Positions 44,100-53,741 are shown, numbered from the stretch's first letter. The stretch is 64,000 bases of DNA from Terriglobia bacterium (GCA_009838515.1 VXRL01000016.1:62001-126000); one strand, 5' to 3'. Notes: generated by a model not told the origin, from the letters alone. Translations and numbers: made by a program.

Positions 44100-47000
44100 A
44101 TGGTTGCAACCGGAGCAGTTCAAGTCGATCGGCCGGTCCCGGGCCAGATCGTTCAGGTGCGGTCTCGGCGGTGGCTTGTCGAGACGGTGGAAGCGAGGCA
44201 CAACGGGGAGTCGCCGCTCGTGCGGCTGGCTTGCGCCGACGACGACGCGCAAGGCCAGGTTCTCGATGTTTACTGGGACTACGAGACCGACCGTGAGATT
44301 CTCGCCGAGGAAGGTTGGGCGAACCTCGCGGCCAGAGGCTTCGATCATCCGCGGTATTTTTCTGCGTTCCTCCATACCATCCGCTGGAATTGCGTGACGT
44401 CTACGGACGCGAAGCTCGTCCAAGCCCCTTTCCGCGCCGGCATCAAGCTTGATGCGTATCAAATTGAGCCGTTGCGGAAGGCTCTACAGCTGCCTCTCGT
44501 CAACCTGTTCATCGCTGACGACACGGGGCTCGGCAAGACCATCGAGGCTGGCCTGATCGCACGGGAACTGCTGCTTCGGAAGAAGGTTGAGACTATCGTG
44601 GTTTCGGCGCCTCCATCGGTACTCGACCAGTGGCGGGCTGAATTCGACCAGCGTTTCGGGCTGGTCTTCGAAATCCTCGACAGGCAGTACCTAGCCCGGA
44701 TGAGGCGCGAGCGAGGGTTCGGTATCAATCCCTGGCGGACACACAGCCGATTCCTCGTGTCGCACAACCTGCTGACCGATCCGACCTACGCGGACCCGTT
44801 GAGGGAGCGGCTCGGAGACCGCCTTCACGGAAGCTTGCTGATTCTCGATGAAGCACACCACGCCGCGCCATCAAGCGGCGGCCGCTACGGTATCGAGACG
44901 AAGTTCACGCGCGCCATTAGGGACATTTCGGGGCGGTTCGAGCACCGACTCTTCCTGTCCGCGACTCCACACAACGGCCATTCGAGCAGTTTCTCGACGC
45001 TGCTGGAGCTGCTCGACCCCCACCGCTTCACGCGAGGGGTGAAAGTCAATGAGAAGGCGCTCAAGGAGGTCATGGTCCGCAGGCTGAAGGAGGATATTCG
45101 GAGTCTCCAAGGAGGCTTCCCCGAGCGTGAAGTCAAGCCAATCACCATCAACGACCTTCCCGCAGATTCACCCGAGCTGGTCCTGTCGGAGTTGCTTGAC
45201 GAGTACCGCACAGCGCGGGAGCAGCGATTGGCCGGGCGGTCCAGGAGCGCTCGCGCAAGCGCAGCGCTCCTGGTAGTCGGCCTCCAACAGCGCCTCCTGT
45301 CGTCGATCGAGGCATTTGCTCGCAGCCTAGAAGTCCATCAGAAGACGGCACTGCGGCAGCGCGAGCAGGCCCTCGAACTGGGTGAACCGGGGCGAGAGGC
45401 TCACCGAACCGACGGACTGCTCATCACGCGCCCGCAGGGCGCGGACGACGAGCTTGCGGTCCAAGAAGACGACGATCTGCAGGCAGAGGAAGATAGCCAG
45501 ATTGAGTCCGCGACGCTCGAGAGCGAGTCGGGTTCGGCCGCGGAGGTCGATCAGTGGCAGCGAGAGCTTGAATTGCTCGACAGGATGCAGAGGATCGCGG
45601 ATAAGGCGCGGGGTCTGCCCGATGCCAAAATCCGCTGGCTCCTCGATTGGATTCGCGAAAACATGTGCTCTATCGGGGCAACCAATGTCCCGGCGCCGAA
45701 TTGGAACGACCGGCGCATTCTGATCTTCACCGAGAACAGGCAGGGGACGAAACGGTACCTGCGGGACATGATCGAGCAGGCGATCGCAGGCACCGATCAG
45801 TGCCACGAACGTATCGAGGTCATCGACGGGCTTACCAGCAGCGCCCGCCGCCGGGAAATCCAACGGCGGTTCAACGCTCCGCCGAGCGAGGATCCGCTGC
45901 GAATCCTGCTCGCAACGGATGCGGCCCGCGAGGGGCTGAACTTCCAAGCTCATTGCGCAGACCTTTTCCACTATGACCTTCCTTGGAATCCTGGCCGCAT
46001 CGAGCAGCGCAATGGTCGCATCGACCGCAAACTGCAAGCGGCCCCCGTGGTGCGCTGCCACTACTTCGTGTTGCCGCAGCGGCGCGAGGACCGAGTCCTG
46101 GAAGTGCTCGTAAACAAGACCGAGACAATTCGGCAGGAACTTGGCAGTCTCTCGAAAGTCCTTGATGATGCCATCGAGCAGAGGCTCGTTCAGCAAGGCA
46201 TCCGTCATGCGGACGCCGAATCTCTCGCCCAAGAGATCGAACGCAAGGATGTCGAGTCCGCCAAGAAGCAAACGTCCCGGGAGGAGTTGGACTCGGCACG
46301 GGAACGGCACGACGAGCTTCAGCAGCAAGTCGAGGGCTGCCGAAAGATGCTACAGCGTTCCAGAACTCATGTGAGATTCGACTCGGAACAGTTTCGAAAG
46401 GCGCTGTCGTGTTCACTGGAGCTGCTCGGCGCAGCTCCGCTTCAGGAGTCGCCTGACTCCATCGGACGCGGTACTTGGACGCTGCCGCAGCTCGATCAGA
46501 GGTCAACGACCGATCCGAGTTGGACCGCAACCTTGGATACGCTGCGCGCTCCGAGGAAACGCGACCAGAAGATCAGCGATTGGAGGAAGGAGGCACCGAT
46601 CCGCCCCGTGGTATTCGAGGACACAGGCGTCCTCAGTGATAAGACCGTCCATCTGCATCTCGAGCAACGCCTCGTACAGCGGCTTCTGGCGCGGTTCCGC
46701 TCTCAGGGATTCGTGCATCACGACCTGTCCAGGGCGTGCCTTGCCCAGACAGCCGACTCTGTGCCACGCGTCGTTCTGCTGGGACGCTTGCTGCTGTTCG
46801 GCAGGCGGGCCGAGAGGCTGCATGAAGAAATCGTGCCCGTGGCAGCTCATTGGACGGAGCCGTCACGCAGGAACGGGCGGCTCGCTCCATACGGGAGCAG
46901 CGCGGAAGCGAAGACGCTCGATCTACTGGACCAATCACTTGCTCGCACGGGAGCTCGAGAGCCGAGCGAGACGATTCGGGCGAAGCTCCTTTCAGCAGCG

Positions 47001-47372
47001 GCTCGCGATATCGAGGAATTGCTGCCGCAACTCGAGCGCACGGCCGAGGGAGCCGCGGTTGACGCGGAGAAGCTCCTGGCCGACAGAGGCCGTATCGAAG
47101 AAAGCAAGCTGGCAGAGACGCTGAAGGCACAGAAAAAGCGCGTGCTCGCCGCACTCGAGAAGCAGACCGCCGCAGGCAAGCAGCTCAGCCTAGGATTCAG
47201 GGCCGAGGAACAGAGACAGGTCGAAGCCAACGTTCGGGCTTGGAACCGCCGGATCGATGCATTTGATCGGGACATCGAGACTGAGCCCGGACGAGTCCGG
47301 GAACTCTACAAGGTGGCGACTCGCCGCGTCGAGCCCCTGGGCCTCGTGTACCTCTGGCCTGAAACGAACTGA
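44100..47372 (+). CDS. drmD: DISARM DrmD, SNF2-family helicase/translocase
   Basis: A 1090-aa SNF2-like ATPase. Motif I DDTGLGKTIEAGLIA (about residue 142), Ia VSAPPSVLDQWRAEF, DEAH box LLILDEAHHAAPSS (about 250), III FLSATPHNGH, IV FTENRQGTKRYL, and V-VI ATDAAREGLNFQAH ... WNPGRIEQRNGRIDRKLQ (about 600-640). Acidic linker about residues 445-475 (VQEDDDLQAEEDSQIES) and a C-terminal coiled-coil part. It is the class 1-specific subunit of DISARM, which limits phage DNA in the cytoplasm. First gene of the operon; its TGA overlaps the ATG of drmMI (TGATG). A TATATT hexamer at 44049-44054 may be the -10 of the operon. Confidence 0.93.
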   Translation: MVATGAVQVDRPVPGQIVQVRSRRWLVETVEARHNGESPLVRLACADDDAQGQVLDVYWDYETDREILAEEGWANLAARGFDHPRYFSAFLHTIRWNCVTSTDAKLVQAPFRAGIKLDAYQIEPLRKALQLPLVNLFIADDTGLGKTIEAGLIARELLLRKKVETIVVSAPPSVLDQWRAEFDQRFGLVFEILDRQYLARMRRERGFGINPWRTHSRFLVSHNLLTDPTYADPLRERLGDRLHGSLLILDEAHHAAPSSGGRYGIETKFTRAIRDISGRFEHRLFLSATPHNGHSSSFSTLLELLDPHRFTRGVKVNEKALKEVMVRRLKEDIRSLQGGFPEREVKPITINDLPADSPELVLSELLDEYRTAREQRLAGRSRSARASAALLVVGLQQRLLSSIEAFARSLEVHQKTALRQREQALELGEPGREAHRTDGLLITRPQGADDELAVQEDDDLQAEEDSQIESATLESESGSAAEVDQWQRELELLDRMQRIADKARGLPDAKIRWLLDWIRENMCSIGATNVPAPNWNDRRILIFTENRQGTKRYLRDMIEQAIAGTDQCHERIEVIDGLTSSARRREIQRRFNAPPSEDPLRILLATDAAREGLNFQAHCADLFHYDLPWNPGRIEQRNGRIDRKLQAAPVVRCHYFVLPQRREDRVLEVLVNKTETIRQELGSLSKVLDDAIEQRLVQQGIRHADAESLAQEIERKDVESAKKQTSREELDSARERHDELQQQVEGCRKMLQRSRTHVRFDSEQFRKALSCSLELLGAAPLQESPDSIGRGTWTLPQLDQRSTTDPSWTATLDTLRAPRKRDQKISDWRKEAPIRPVVFEDTGVLSDKTVHLHLEQRLVQRLLARFRSQGFVHHDLSRACLAQTADSVPRVVLLGRLLLFGRRAERLHEEIVPVAAHWTEPSRRNGRLAPYGSSAEAKTLDLLDQSLARTGAREPSETIRAKLLSAAARDIEELLPQLERTAEGAAVDAEKLLADRGRIEESKLAETLKAQKKRVLAALEKQTAAGKQLSLGFRAEEQRQVEANVRAWNRRIDAFDRDIETEPGRVRELYKVATRRVEPLGLVYLWPETN

Positions 47373-50300
47373 TGGCACAGGTGGATTCCGTCACCCAAGC
47401 CCACTTGGACTGGCTGGGGTTCGTGCAACCGCACGGACTTGTTGTCTCGGCTCCGGCACTCGTACGGGCCGGAGCAATTCTGAACCGGAATGATCGGGAA
47501 GGGCAGGAACTGGTAAGGCGGTGTGTCGACGAGCGGCTGGCCGGAACGGACGGAGATGTCGAGCATTGGCTGCCTGACTTCGAATCCTTCGCTAGACAGG
47601 TTTTGGGATGGAGCTTTTCTGCGAAGGTATTCGCTCAACCGAACGGATCCCAAGATGCCCTCGACCAACTTGCCGTACCGCTGGCCGAACACGAGGAGGT
47701 CTTGAGGCCCGACTACGCGGTTCGGCACTGGCCGCCCCCGACAAACGGAGAGCCGGAATGGCAGCTGCTAGTGCGGGTAGTCGATCCATTTCAACACTTC
47801 GATGCCTCGGAACGCGGGCGTGGAACCTTGGAGGCATCACCGCACGGACGGATGGAGAGGCTACTGCGAGCGACAGGCGTTGGCGCGGGCGTGATCTTCA
47901 ACAGCAGGGCGGTCCGATTGATATCGGCACCTCGCGGCGAGAGCTCGGGATGGCTCGAATTCCGTGTCGAGGATATGCTGCTGACGGCGGGCAGGCCGAT
48001 CGTGGCGGCGATGCGGCTGTTGCTGAGTCAGAGCCGTCTGCTAACTGGGCCGCAGACCTCGAGACTGACAGCACTCCTCAAGGAAAGCAGGGAGTACCAG
48101 AACGTCGTCAGCGAGCGCTTGGCGGAGCAGGTCCTGCACGCCCTATACGAATTGCTGCGAGGATTCCAAGCGGCCGACGACTCTTCCAGAGGTGCTCTGC
48201 TGCGGGCTGCACTGGAGAAGTCTCCAGATACTGTGTACCGAGCACTGCTCACAGTGATTCTGCGGTTGGTGTTCCTGCTCTATGCCGAGCAGCGCGATCT
48301 CCTACCAAACGACGAGACGTTCGTCCGGTTCTACTCGCTGGCCGGACTGCACGACAGGCTGCGGGAAGATGCCGCGCAGTACCCCGACACGATGGACCAG
48401 CGCTACGGGGCGTGGGCCCAGCTGACGGTACTGTTCCGCATGATCCATGACGGGGCGAGGTCGGGCGAGATGGAATTGCCTTCCCGCCAAGGGGCTCTCT
48501 TTGATCCAGAACGATTCGAGTTCCTAGAGAGGGTGCCGGCGGAGGGCGGGACAGAACTCGGTGGAGGGGTGATCGCGCCACTCGTTCCAGACGGGACCGT
48601 CTACAGGGTATTGGAAAAGTTGCTCGTCCTCGACGGCGAGAAGATTTCGTACAGGGCTCTGGATGTCGAGCAGATCGGTTCGGTCTACGAGACGATGATG
48701 GGCTTCCGGCTGGAGACGGCCACAGGGATTTCGGTATCCATTAAGGCAGCGAAGAAGAACGGGGCGCCTTCGACCATCGATATCGAGGCCCTGCTCGCCG
48801 AAGATGCTGCAAATCGAAGGAAGTGGATCCAAGACAGGACTGACCGGAAGATCACGGACAAGGTAAATCGAGCGGTCCGAGAGGCCAGCACGATCGATGA
48901 GATCTATGCGGCACTAGAGCCTGTGGTGGACAAGGCGGCAACCCCCGATCGGGTTCCGGCCGGGGCACTGATCCTCCAACCGAGCGAAGAACGTCGGCGT
49001 TCCGGCTCGCACTATACGCCGAGAGCGCTTACTGAGCCGATCATGCGGAAAACGCTCGGCCCAGTGCTTGAGGAGCTTCGGGAGAAAGGCGGAGGCAATC
49101 TGACGCCCCAGCAGATTCTTGAGATCAAGGTCTGTGACCCGGCGATGGGGTCGGGGGCATTCCTCGTGGAGGCGTGCCGACAGCTAGGTGACGCGCTCGT
49201 CGAAGCTTGGCATGCGACTAAATCGCAACCGGAGGATCTCGCCGGGGAAGACGAAGTCACCGTTGCTCGCCGAGTTGTTGCTCAGAGATGCCTGTACGGG
49301 GTGGACCGGAACGTGGTCGCCGTGGATCTGGCCAAGATGTCGCTATGGCTCATCACGCTTGCGAAACGCTATCCGCTGACATTTGTGGATCACGCGTTGC
49401 GGCACGGCGACTCGCTGCTAGGCCTGAGACTCGATCAGATCGAATGGTTCCATTGGCGCAGCGGCGAGAGAGGATTCGAGGCCACCATCGAATTCAAGGA
49501 GGTCATGCGGAGCCTTGAACGGGTCTCGCGGCTCCGGAAAAGAATCCAAGAATCCGAGCTATCTGCAAGGACGCAAGAACTGCGGGAGCTGTGGGGCAAA
49601 ACAGGGGACGAACTCGTTCGAGCGAGGCTGCTGGGAGATCTGCTGCTGTCGGCCTTCTTCAAGGGCAAGAAACCCAGAAACAGAGAAGTCGCGAGGTCAG
49701 AATACTCCAAGGTGATTCTAGATCCAGATTCGGACGATCCGGCCAATCCGCTTGACGACCTCCGGTACGAGGCGAAACCGCTGGCCTCCTTCCACTGGGA
49801 GATCGAGTTTCCCGAAGTGTTCGAGCGGGAAAATCCGGGCTTTGACTGTATCATCGGAAACCCTCCGTTCGCAGGAAAGAACTCAGTGATTGGGGCAAAT
49901 GCCGAGGGATACATAGACTGGCTAAAGGTCACCCATCCGGCCAGCCATGGTAGCGCCGATCTAGCCGCCCACTTCTTCAGAAGGGCGTTCTCCAAATTGC
50001 GCGAAGGCGGAAATCTGGGCCTCGTCGCGACGAACACGATCGGGCAGGGCGACACGCGATCAACGGGCCTGCGATGGATCTGCACGAATGGCGGTGAGAT
50101 CTACGAAGCTACACGACGTCTGCCCTGGCCGGGGATGGCCGCGGTTGTCGTAAGCGTGGTGCACATCCACCGCGGCCATTGGAGCGGCAAGCGGGCGTTG
50201 GACGGGACCAAGATCGATTCAATCTCGGCCTATCTCTCAGCCGGCTCAACGCACGATGATCCGGCGCGATTGGCTGAAAACAAAGACCAGAGCTTTCAAG

Positions 50301-51478
50301 GCAGCATCGTTCTTGGGATGGGCTTCACCTTCGACGATACGGACAAGAACGGCGTGGCATCGTCACTGGCGGACATGCAGCGGCTCATCGATACGAATCA
50401 GAAGAACCAGGAGCTGATCTTCCCGTACATCGGCGGCGAGGAATTGAACTCGAATCCAACTCATGCGCATCATCGGTACGTCATCAACTTCCACGACTAC
50501 CCACTCAGACGGGACCCGGATTTGGAGGGATCTTGGTCCGAAGCAGAGCAATCGCTTCAGAAACGATGGCTGCGAGAGGGGGTCGTTCCGCATGACTATC
50601 CGCACCCCGTGGCGCAAGACTGGCCGAATCTCCTAGAGATCGTTAATCCGAAGTCGGCGACGAGCGCTGAGGAACAGGATGCGACAGACTGTCGGCAGCG
50701 ATGGTGGCAATTCCTTCGAAGACGGCCTGCTCTCGCTCGGGCAATCAAAGGACTCGATCGGGTGCTGGCAATTTCGAGTGTTGGCCAACATGCAACGTTC
50801 GCGTTTTTGCCCCCGGATATGGTGTACTCACACGCGCTCATCATATTCCCGTTCGCAACGTTTGCGGCCTTCTGCGGCCTGCAGTCTCGTGTGCATGAGA
50901 TTTGGGCGAGGTCCTTTGCGTCATCGATGAAGGATGACCTGCGATACACGCCCACCGATTGTTTTGAAACCTTCCCATTCTCTCGAGGGTGGGCAACCAG
51001 CAATCGACTGGAGGGAGCGGGGAGGGAGTACTACGAATTTCGCGCCGCACTCATGCAGCGTAATGGCGAGGGATTGACAAAGACATACAACCGTTTCCAC
51101 GACCGGTACGAGAACGACCCGGACATTGCTCGTCTACGGCAACTGCACGATGCGATGGACCGCGCTGTGCTCTCGGAATACGGACGGGACGACATTCCGG
51201 TCAAGTGCGAGTTCCTCTCTGATCTGGAGTCCGAAGAGGAATCAACCAGCAGGAGATTCTTGCGCTATCGGTGGCCCAACGAGATTCGCGACGAAGTTCT
51301 CGGGCACCTGATCGAACTAAACTCCAAACGTGCCCAGGAAGAACAGCAGAGCGAGAAGGCAAGGACTGGTGAACCCAAACCCCGACCACAGACGCTCCGA
51401 CCGCCACAGGAGGAATTGCAGACGGATTCCCGCAGATCTCCAGCGTCCCCAGCACTCTTCGAGGGCGATGACCAATGA
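47372..51478 (+). CDS. drmMI: DISARM DrmMI, N6-adenine DNA methyltransferase
   Basis: A 1368-aa DNA methyltransferase of the Eco57I/N6_Mtase class. SAM motif I is VCDPAMGSGAFLVEACRQLG (about residue 587) and the catalytic motif is CIIGNPPFAGKN (NPPF, about 828). A large N-terminal region without clear motifs (1-480) and a C-terminal target-recognition-like region (about 900-1300) flank the catalytic core; a hydrophilic proline-rich tail ends the protein. In class 1 DISARM this enzyme marks host DNA and so prevents self-targeting. It overlaps drmD by one base. The 3' end lies 11 bases before the end of the antisense relE fragment, where the cargo segment begins. Confidence 0.93.
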   Translation: MAQVDSVTQAHLDWLGFVQPHGLVVSAPALVRAGAILNRNDREGQELVRRCVDERLAGTDGDVEHWLPDFESFARQVLGWSFSAKVFAQPNGSQDALDQLAVPLAEHEEVLRPDYAVRHWPPPTNGEPEWQLLVRVVDPFQHFDASERGRGTLEASPHGRMERLLRATGVGAGVIFNSRAVRLISAPRGESSGWLEFRVEDMLLTAGRPIVAAMRLLLSQSRLLTGPQTSRLTALLKESREYQNVVSERLAEQVLHALYELLRGFQAADDSSRGALLRAALEKSPDTVYRALLTVILRLVFLLYAEQRDLLPNDETFVRFYSLAGLHDRLREDAAQYPDTMDQRYGAWAQLTVLFRMIHDGARSGEMELPSRQGALFDPERFEFLERVPAEGGTELGGGVIAPLVPDGTVYRVLEKLLVLDGEKISYRALDVEQIGSVYETMMGFRLETATGISVSIKAAKKNGAPSTIDIEALLAEDAANRRKWIQDRTDRKITDKVNRAVREASTIDEIYAALEPVVDKAATPDRVPAGALILQPSEERRRSGSHYTPRALTEPIMRKTLGPVLEELREKGGGNLTPQQILEIKVCDPAMGSGAFLVEACRQLGDALVEAWHATKSQPEDLAGEDEVTVARRVVAQRCLYGVDRNVVAVDLAKMSLWLITLAKRYPLTFVDHALRHGDSLLGLRLDQIEWFHWRSGERGFEATIEFKEVMRSLERVSRLRKRIQESELSARTQELRELWGKTGDELVRARLLGDLLLSAFFKGKKPRNREVARSEYSKVILDPDSDDPANPLDDLRYEAKPLASFHWEIEFPEVFERENPGFDCIIGNPPFAGKNSVIGANAEGYIDWLKVTHPASHGSADLAAHFFRRAFSKLREGGNLGLVATNTIGQGDTRSTGLRWICTNGGEIYEATRRLPWPGMAAVVVSVVHIHRGHWSGKRALDGTKIDSISAYLSAGSTHDDPARLAENKDQSFQGSIVLGMGFTFDDTDKNGVASSLADMQRLIDTNQKNQELIFPYIGGEELNSNPTHAHHRYVINFHDYPLRRDPDLEGSWSEAEQSLQKRWLREGVVPHDYPHPVAQDWPNLLEIVNPKSATSAEEQDATDCRQRWWQFLRRRPALARAIKGLDRVLAISSVGQHATFAFLPPDMVYSHALIIFPFATFAAFCGLQSRVHEIWARSFASSMKDDLRYTPTDCFETFPFSRGWATSNRLEGAGREYYEFRAALMQRNGEGLTKTYNRFHDRYENDPDIARLRQLHDAMDRAVLSEYGRDDIPVKCEFLSDLESEEESTSRRFLRYRWPNEIRDEVLGHLIELNSKRAQEEQQSEKARTGEPKPRPQTLRPPQEELQTDSRRSPASPALFEGDDQ

Positions 51479-51489
51479 ATGCCGCCACG

Positions 51490-51762
51490 TCAGGCAGCGG
51501 CGCTTGAACCTCCCGGAAAACCCAATTCCACACGGACGAAGCTACATTGATTCCCTGATTCTGGAGCGGCCACGACACCATCACTCTCAGCTATCTCATT
51601 CGCATCTATATACTCGGTCCCGGGCACGTCTTGCGGAATCCGCGCAGACCTCCAATATGCCTTGCGTCTGTGAAGCACTCGGAGTACACGGATCAGACTC
51701 GATGTGATCTCCAGGATCAATCGCCGGTCACCGATTCTTAGCCGAATCCTCGGCGAATCAAA
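51490..51762 (-). pseudogene. C-terminal half of a split RelE-family toxin gene
   Basis: In frame from base 51762 the minus strand reads FDSPRIRLRIGDRRLILEI, then SLIRVLRVLHRRKAYWRSARIPQDVPG, aligning with GFDPPEYRLRVGDWRVRYRL ... RVLHRREAYRKSALIRQDVPS of the intact toxin at 62003-62359. There is no start codon or N-terminal half here; the missing half, ending QLRGF, lies at 53206-53375 on the same strand, 1.44 kb upstream. Joined, the two give a complete RelE apart from one frameshift. Confidence 0.75.
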
Positions 51763-52237
51763 GTCGTGGCGCTATCTGGCAAGAGCCAGCGGATCTACAA
51801 GACGATGGATTGTTCGGGGGGCGTGAAGTTCGTCCGTCCGCGAGTGACTCGAGATGTCCTCGGGAAGTACGTGGCCACCTCCAAAGGGAGTCCGGCCAAG
51901 TCGGCACGCCTGTGTAGCCCTCTGCTGCAGCGTATCGGGCGGATCGGCTACGAAATCAAGGCGATTGAAGTTCGGCAGCAGGCCCGCGTTTCTGCGCGAC
52001 AGCGCTCTAACAGAGTGTGGGTCGTCTGAGGTCGCCAGAGGCACCTCTCACGCCGTAGCCGCAAGGTCGCATCAACTGGAAGCGCACACGAAACTGCAGC
52101 GACAACGCTCTCCGCTGCCCGCCACGTTAGATCCACCTGAGCTAAGCTGCCTCAGCAGAGGCGAGTGCGTCAGCGCGCGCTGGGCTCTGGTGCGCCACGC
52201 TAGCATTCTGGAAGACAAGGAATGAGAATCTCCTGAC

Positions 52238-52396
52238 ATGAAGGTGGAACTACTGACATGTTTCTGCGAGCTGTCTGGCGGCGACTGCGAGGTCGTTGGC
52301 AAAGCCCTCGGTCCTACGGCGACTGGGCTCGTCACCTATTTCCCCTACGATGCGTCGAGGTGCCCCGTTGTCCGTTTCGAACCCAAGTCCCTCTAG
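52238..52396 (+). CDS. Possible 52-aa small protein
   Basis: An ATG-initiated frame (MKVELLTCFCELSGGDCEVV ... YDASRCPVVRFEPKSL) inside the inserted segment, 112 bases upstream of the 218-aa gene. Composition is protein-like (cysteines, GxxG turns) but no family is recognised and the ribosome binding site is weak. It may be an accessory small protein or simply an open frame. Confidence 0.3.
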   Translation: MKVELLTCFCELSGGDCEVVGKALGPTATGLVTYFPYDASRCPVVRFEPKSL

Positions 52397-52508
52397 TTCG
52401 GGAACTTCGCAAGTGGCTCTGGGGGCCAAAACGTGTCACCAGCGGTCAGCAAGAGAGGTCGCACAGATTTCCTAGAATGACGGGTGAAGCTTAACGGAGC
52501 ACGACCAA

Positions 52509-53165
52509 ATGACTGCGGCAACGCTTGCTCAGACCATTGGCAGGTACTACGAACAGGCACACAGCGATCCGGATGGTCGCGAGCGATCTTGGGACCACTG
52601 CTACGGCTTTTTCCGAGAGCATTGCAGGGATCTCGCACAGGTTAAAGAAACCGCTGCACTCCACTTGGGCTTCTACCTCGCGAGCTGGGGCATGTATCGC
52701 CCCTCCGGCTTTCTCTGGAGGCACACTTACACGGCACACATCCCGGTCATCTGCACTCTAGCCTCGCCTAAGTTCTCGGAACTATTGCACCATGATATCG
52801 GCTCACAAGATCGAGACGTCGAACTCGCACCCACCATAATCGAACTGGTGCAGTCGGTTAAGGTGGCGTACCAGCGATTCGGGAACGCAAGTGACTTGCT
52901 GGCCACGAAGGTGCTGCTGGGGACGGTAGGTTGCCTCCCGGCGTGCGATAGGTATGTCAAGAATGGTTTCGCGGCGCAGAAGCTTCTGTTTTCACGACTT
53001 GATCGAGGATCCGTCGATCGCATTCTGCAATTCTGTGTCCAGAATCGGATGGAACTGGCAGAGCAACAGTCCAAGATTGATGATTGCGGCGGCCCACGGT
53101 ATCCGCTCATGAAACTAGTGGACATGCACTTCTGGCAGATCGGCTATGAGTTGGAATCCACTTGA
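52509..53165 (+). CDS. Unknown 218-aa protein in DISARM cargo
   Basis: An ATG with CGGAGC upstream opens a 218-aa, single-domain, mostly helical protein. Distinctive parts are SWDHCYGFFREHCRDL, ALHLGFYLASWGMYRPSGFL (about residues 49-68), KVLLGTVGCLPACDRYVKNG and the C-terminal HFWQIGYELEST. I recall a widespread hypothetical family with the LGFYLASWGMYRGS motif that is often seen near restriction and abortive-infection genes; this is memory, not a search. No catalytic motif is obvious. It is the only complete gene in the segment that splits relE, and has the same orientation as the DISARM genes, so it may be read through from drmMI. Confidence 0.78.
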   Translation: MTAATLAQTIGRYYEQAHSDPDGRERSWDHCYGFFREHCRDLAQVKETAALHLGFYLASWGMYRPSGFLWRHTYTAHIPVICTLASPKFSELLHHDIGSQDRDVELAPTIIELVQSVKVAYQRFGNASDLLATKVLLGTVGCLPACDRYVKNGFAAQKLLFSRLDRGSVDRILQFCVQNRMELAEQQSKIDDCGGPRYPLMKLVDMHFWQIGYELEST

Positions 53166-53205
53166 CTTCCAAGAGCGGGTCTTGGAATTCCGAACATCAA
53201 GCGGT

Positions 53206-53375
53206 AAAGCCCCTGAGTTGACAGGTGTCTCCGAACCCAGGCCCCCCGCCATGCGTCGCACCGCGAGCTTGATGCGATCAACTTCCCGTCTGGAGAGGCT
53301 TGTGAGATCGGCGCTAGCCGGCCCGGTCCAATCGACAGATGGAACTTGACTAGGGCTACTTGTGGCCGAGTTCAC
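53206..53375 (-). pseudogene. N-terminal half of the split RelE-family toxin gene
   Basis: A GTG at 53375, overlapping the antitoxin 3' end, opens VPSVDWTGPASADLTSLSRRE then VDRIKLAVRRMAG, matching RTIDWTRQARSDLKKLSKQD ... RVQRAVERLAES of the intact toxin. After the run of six G (near 53250) the match continues only in another frame as GFGDTCQLRGF, consistent with a two-base insertion in the G tract. The homology stops at GF, where the inserted segment begins; the continuation is at 51490-51762. Confidence 0.75.
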
Positions 53376-53607
53376 GCATCACGTCATCGTGAGAAATGCC
53401 TCTCCCCCGATTCTGCACAAGCCATTCCAAGGCCTCGTCCATCGCCTCTATTTCCGCCTCGGTTGCAGGCTCTTCGTCGTAAGGTGCTATTCGTGCGGCC
53501 GGGCCAAGTCTGTGACGATACGTCGCCAAGAACTCCTTCAGCCCAGCTAGGGCCTCCGTGGCCATCCGATCAATCTCTTCGTGAAGTTCTGGCCGAAGAT
53601 CAGCCAT
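53356..53607 (-). CDS. Antitoxin of the split RelE module
   Basis: An 83-aa protein with a GAGGAA site seven bases before its ATG. It is a homologue of the antitoxin at 62361-62612: both share LHEEIDRM / VHEEIDRM near the start, a long charged helix (GLKEFLATY / GLKKLLASY), an acidic middle (EEPATEAEIEAMDEALEW / EEARLVAEADEW) and NRGRGISHDDVMREL / NDGRGIPHEEIVREF at the end. No ribbon-helix-helix is evident, so the fold is uncertain. Its toxin partner is broken, leaving it an orphan that could still neutralise a related toxin. Confidence 0.75.
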   Translation of the reverse strand: MADLRPELHEEIDRMATEALAGLKEFLATYRHRLGPAARIAPYDEEPATEAEIEAMDEALEWLVQNRGRGISHDDVMRELGHK

Positions 53608-53741
53608 CTCTGTTCCTCACCGCCATCATTCGCACGAGATCGCACTCCACGGGCTAGCCTAGCAGTCCGCTATGGCAACACCCGTCCCGAACGGCCGTTC
53701 GCCAAATCGTGCGTACCATGTAGAAATCAGTTCATCTGTCG

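Larger units (their letters stand above)
51763..53205. mobile_element. 1.44-kb segment inserted into the relE gene
   Basis: The segment separates two parts of one RelE coding frame exactly at the shared tetranucleotide AAAG (+ strand; 51760-51763 and 53206-53209), as if a four-base target had been duplicated on insertion. It carries the 218-aa gene at 52509-53165 and a possible small frame at 52238-52396; 51763-52237 shows no supported gene. I see no terminal inverted repeats, transposase or recombinase, so it is not a recognisable insertion sequence; capture by illegitimate recombination is equally possible. Confidence 0.5.

Noticed and set aside
51766-52029. Open frame in the inserted segment, 87 aa
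   Set aside because: No ribosome binding site, no family resemblance; equal-length frames occur on the opposite strand of the same bases.
51763-53205. Classical insertion sequence
   Set aside because: No transposase, no terminal inverted repeats found when the two ends were compared; only the four-base AAAG repeat supports insertion.
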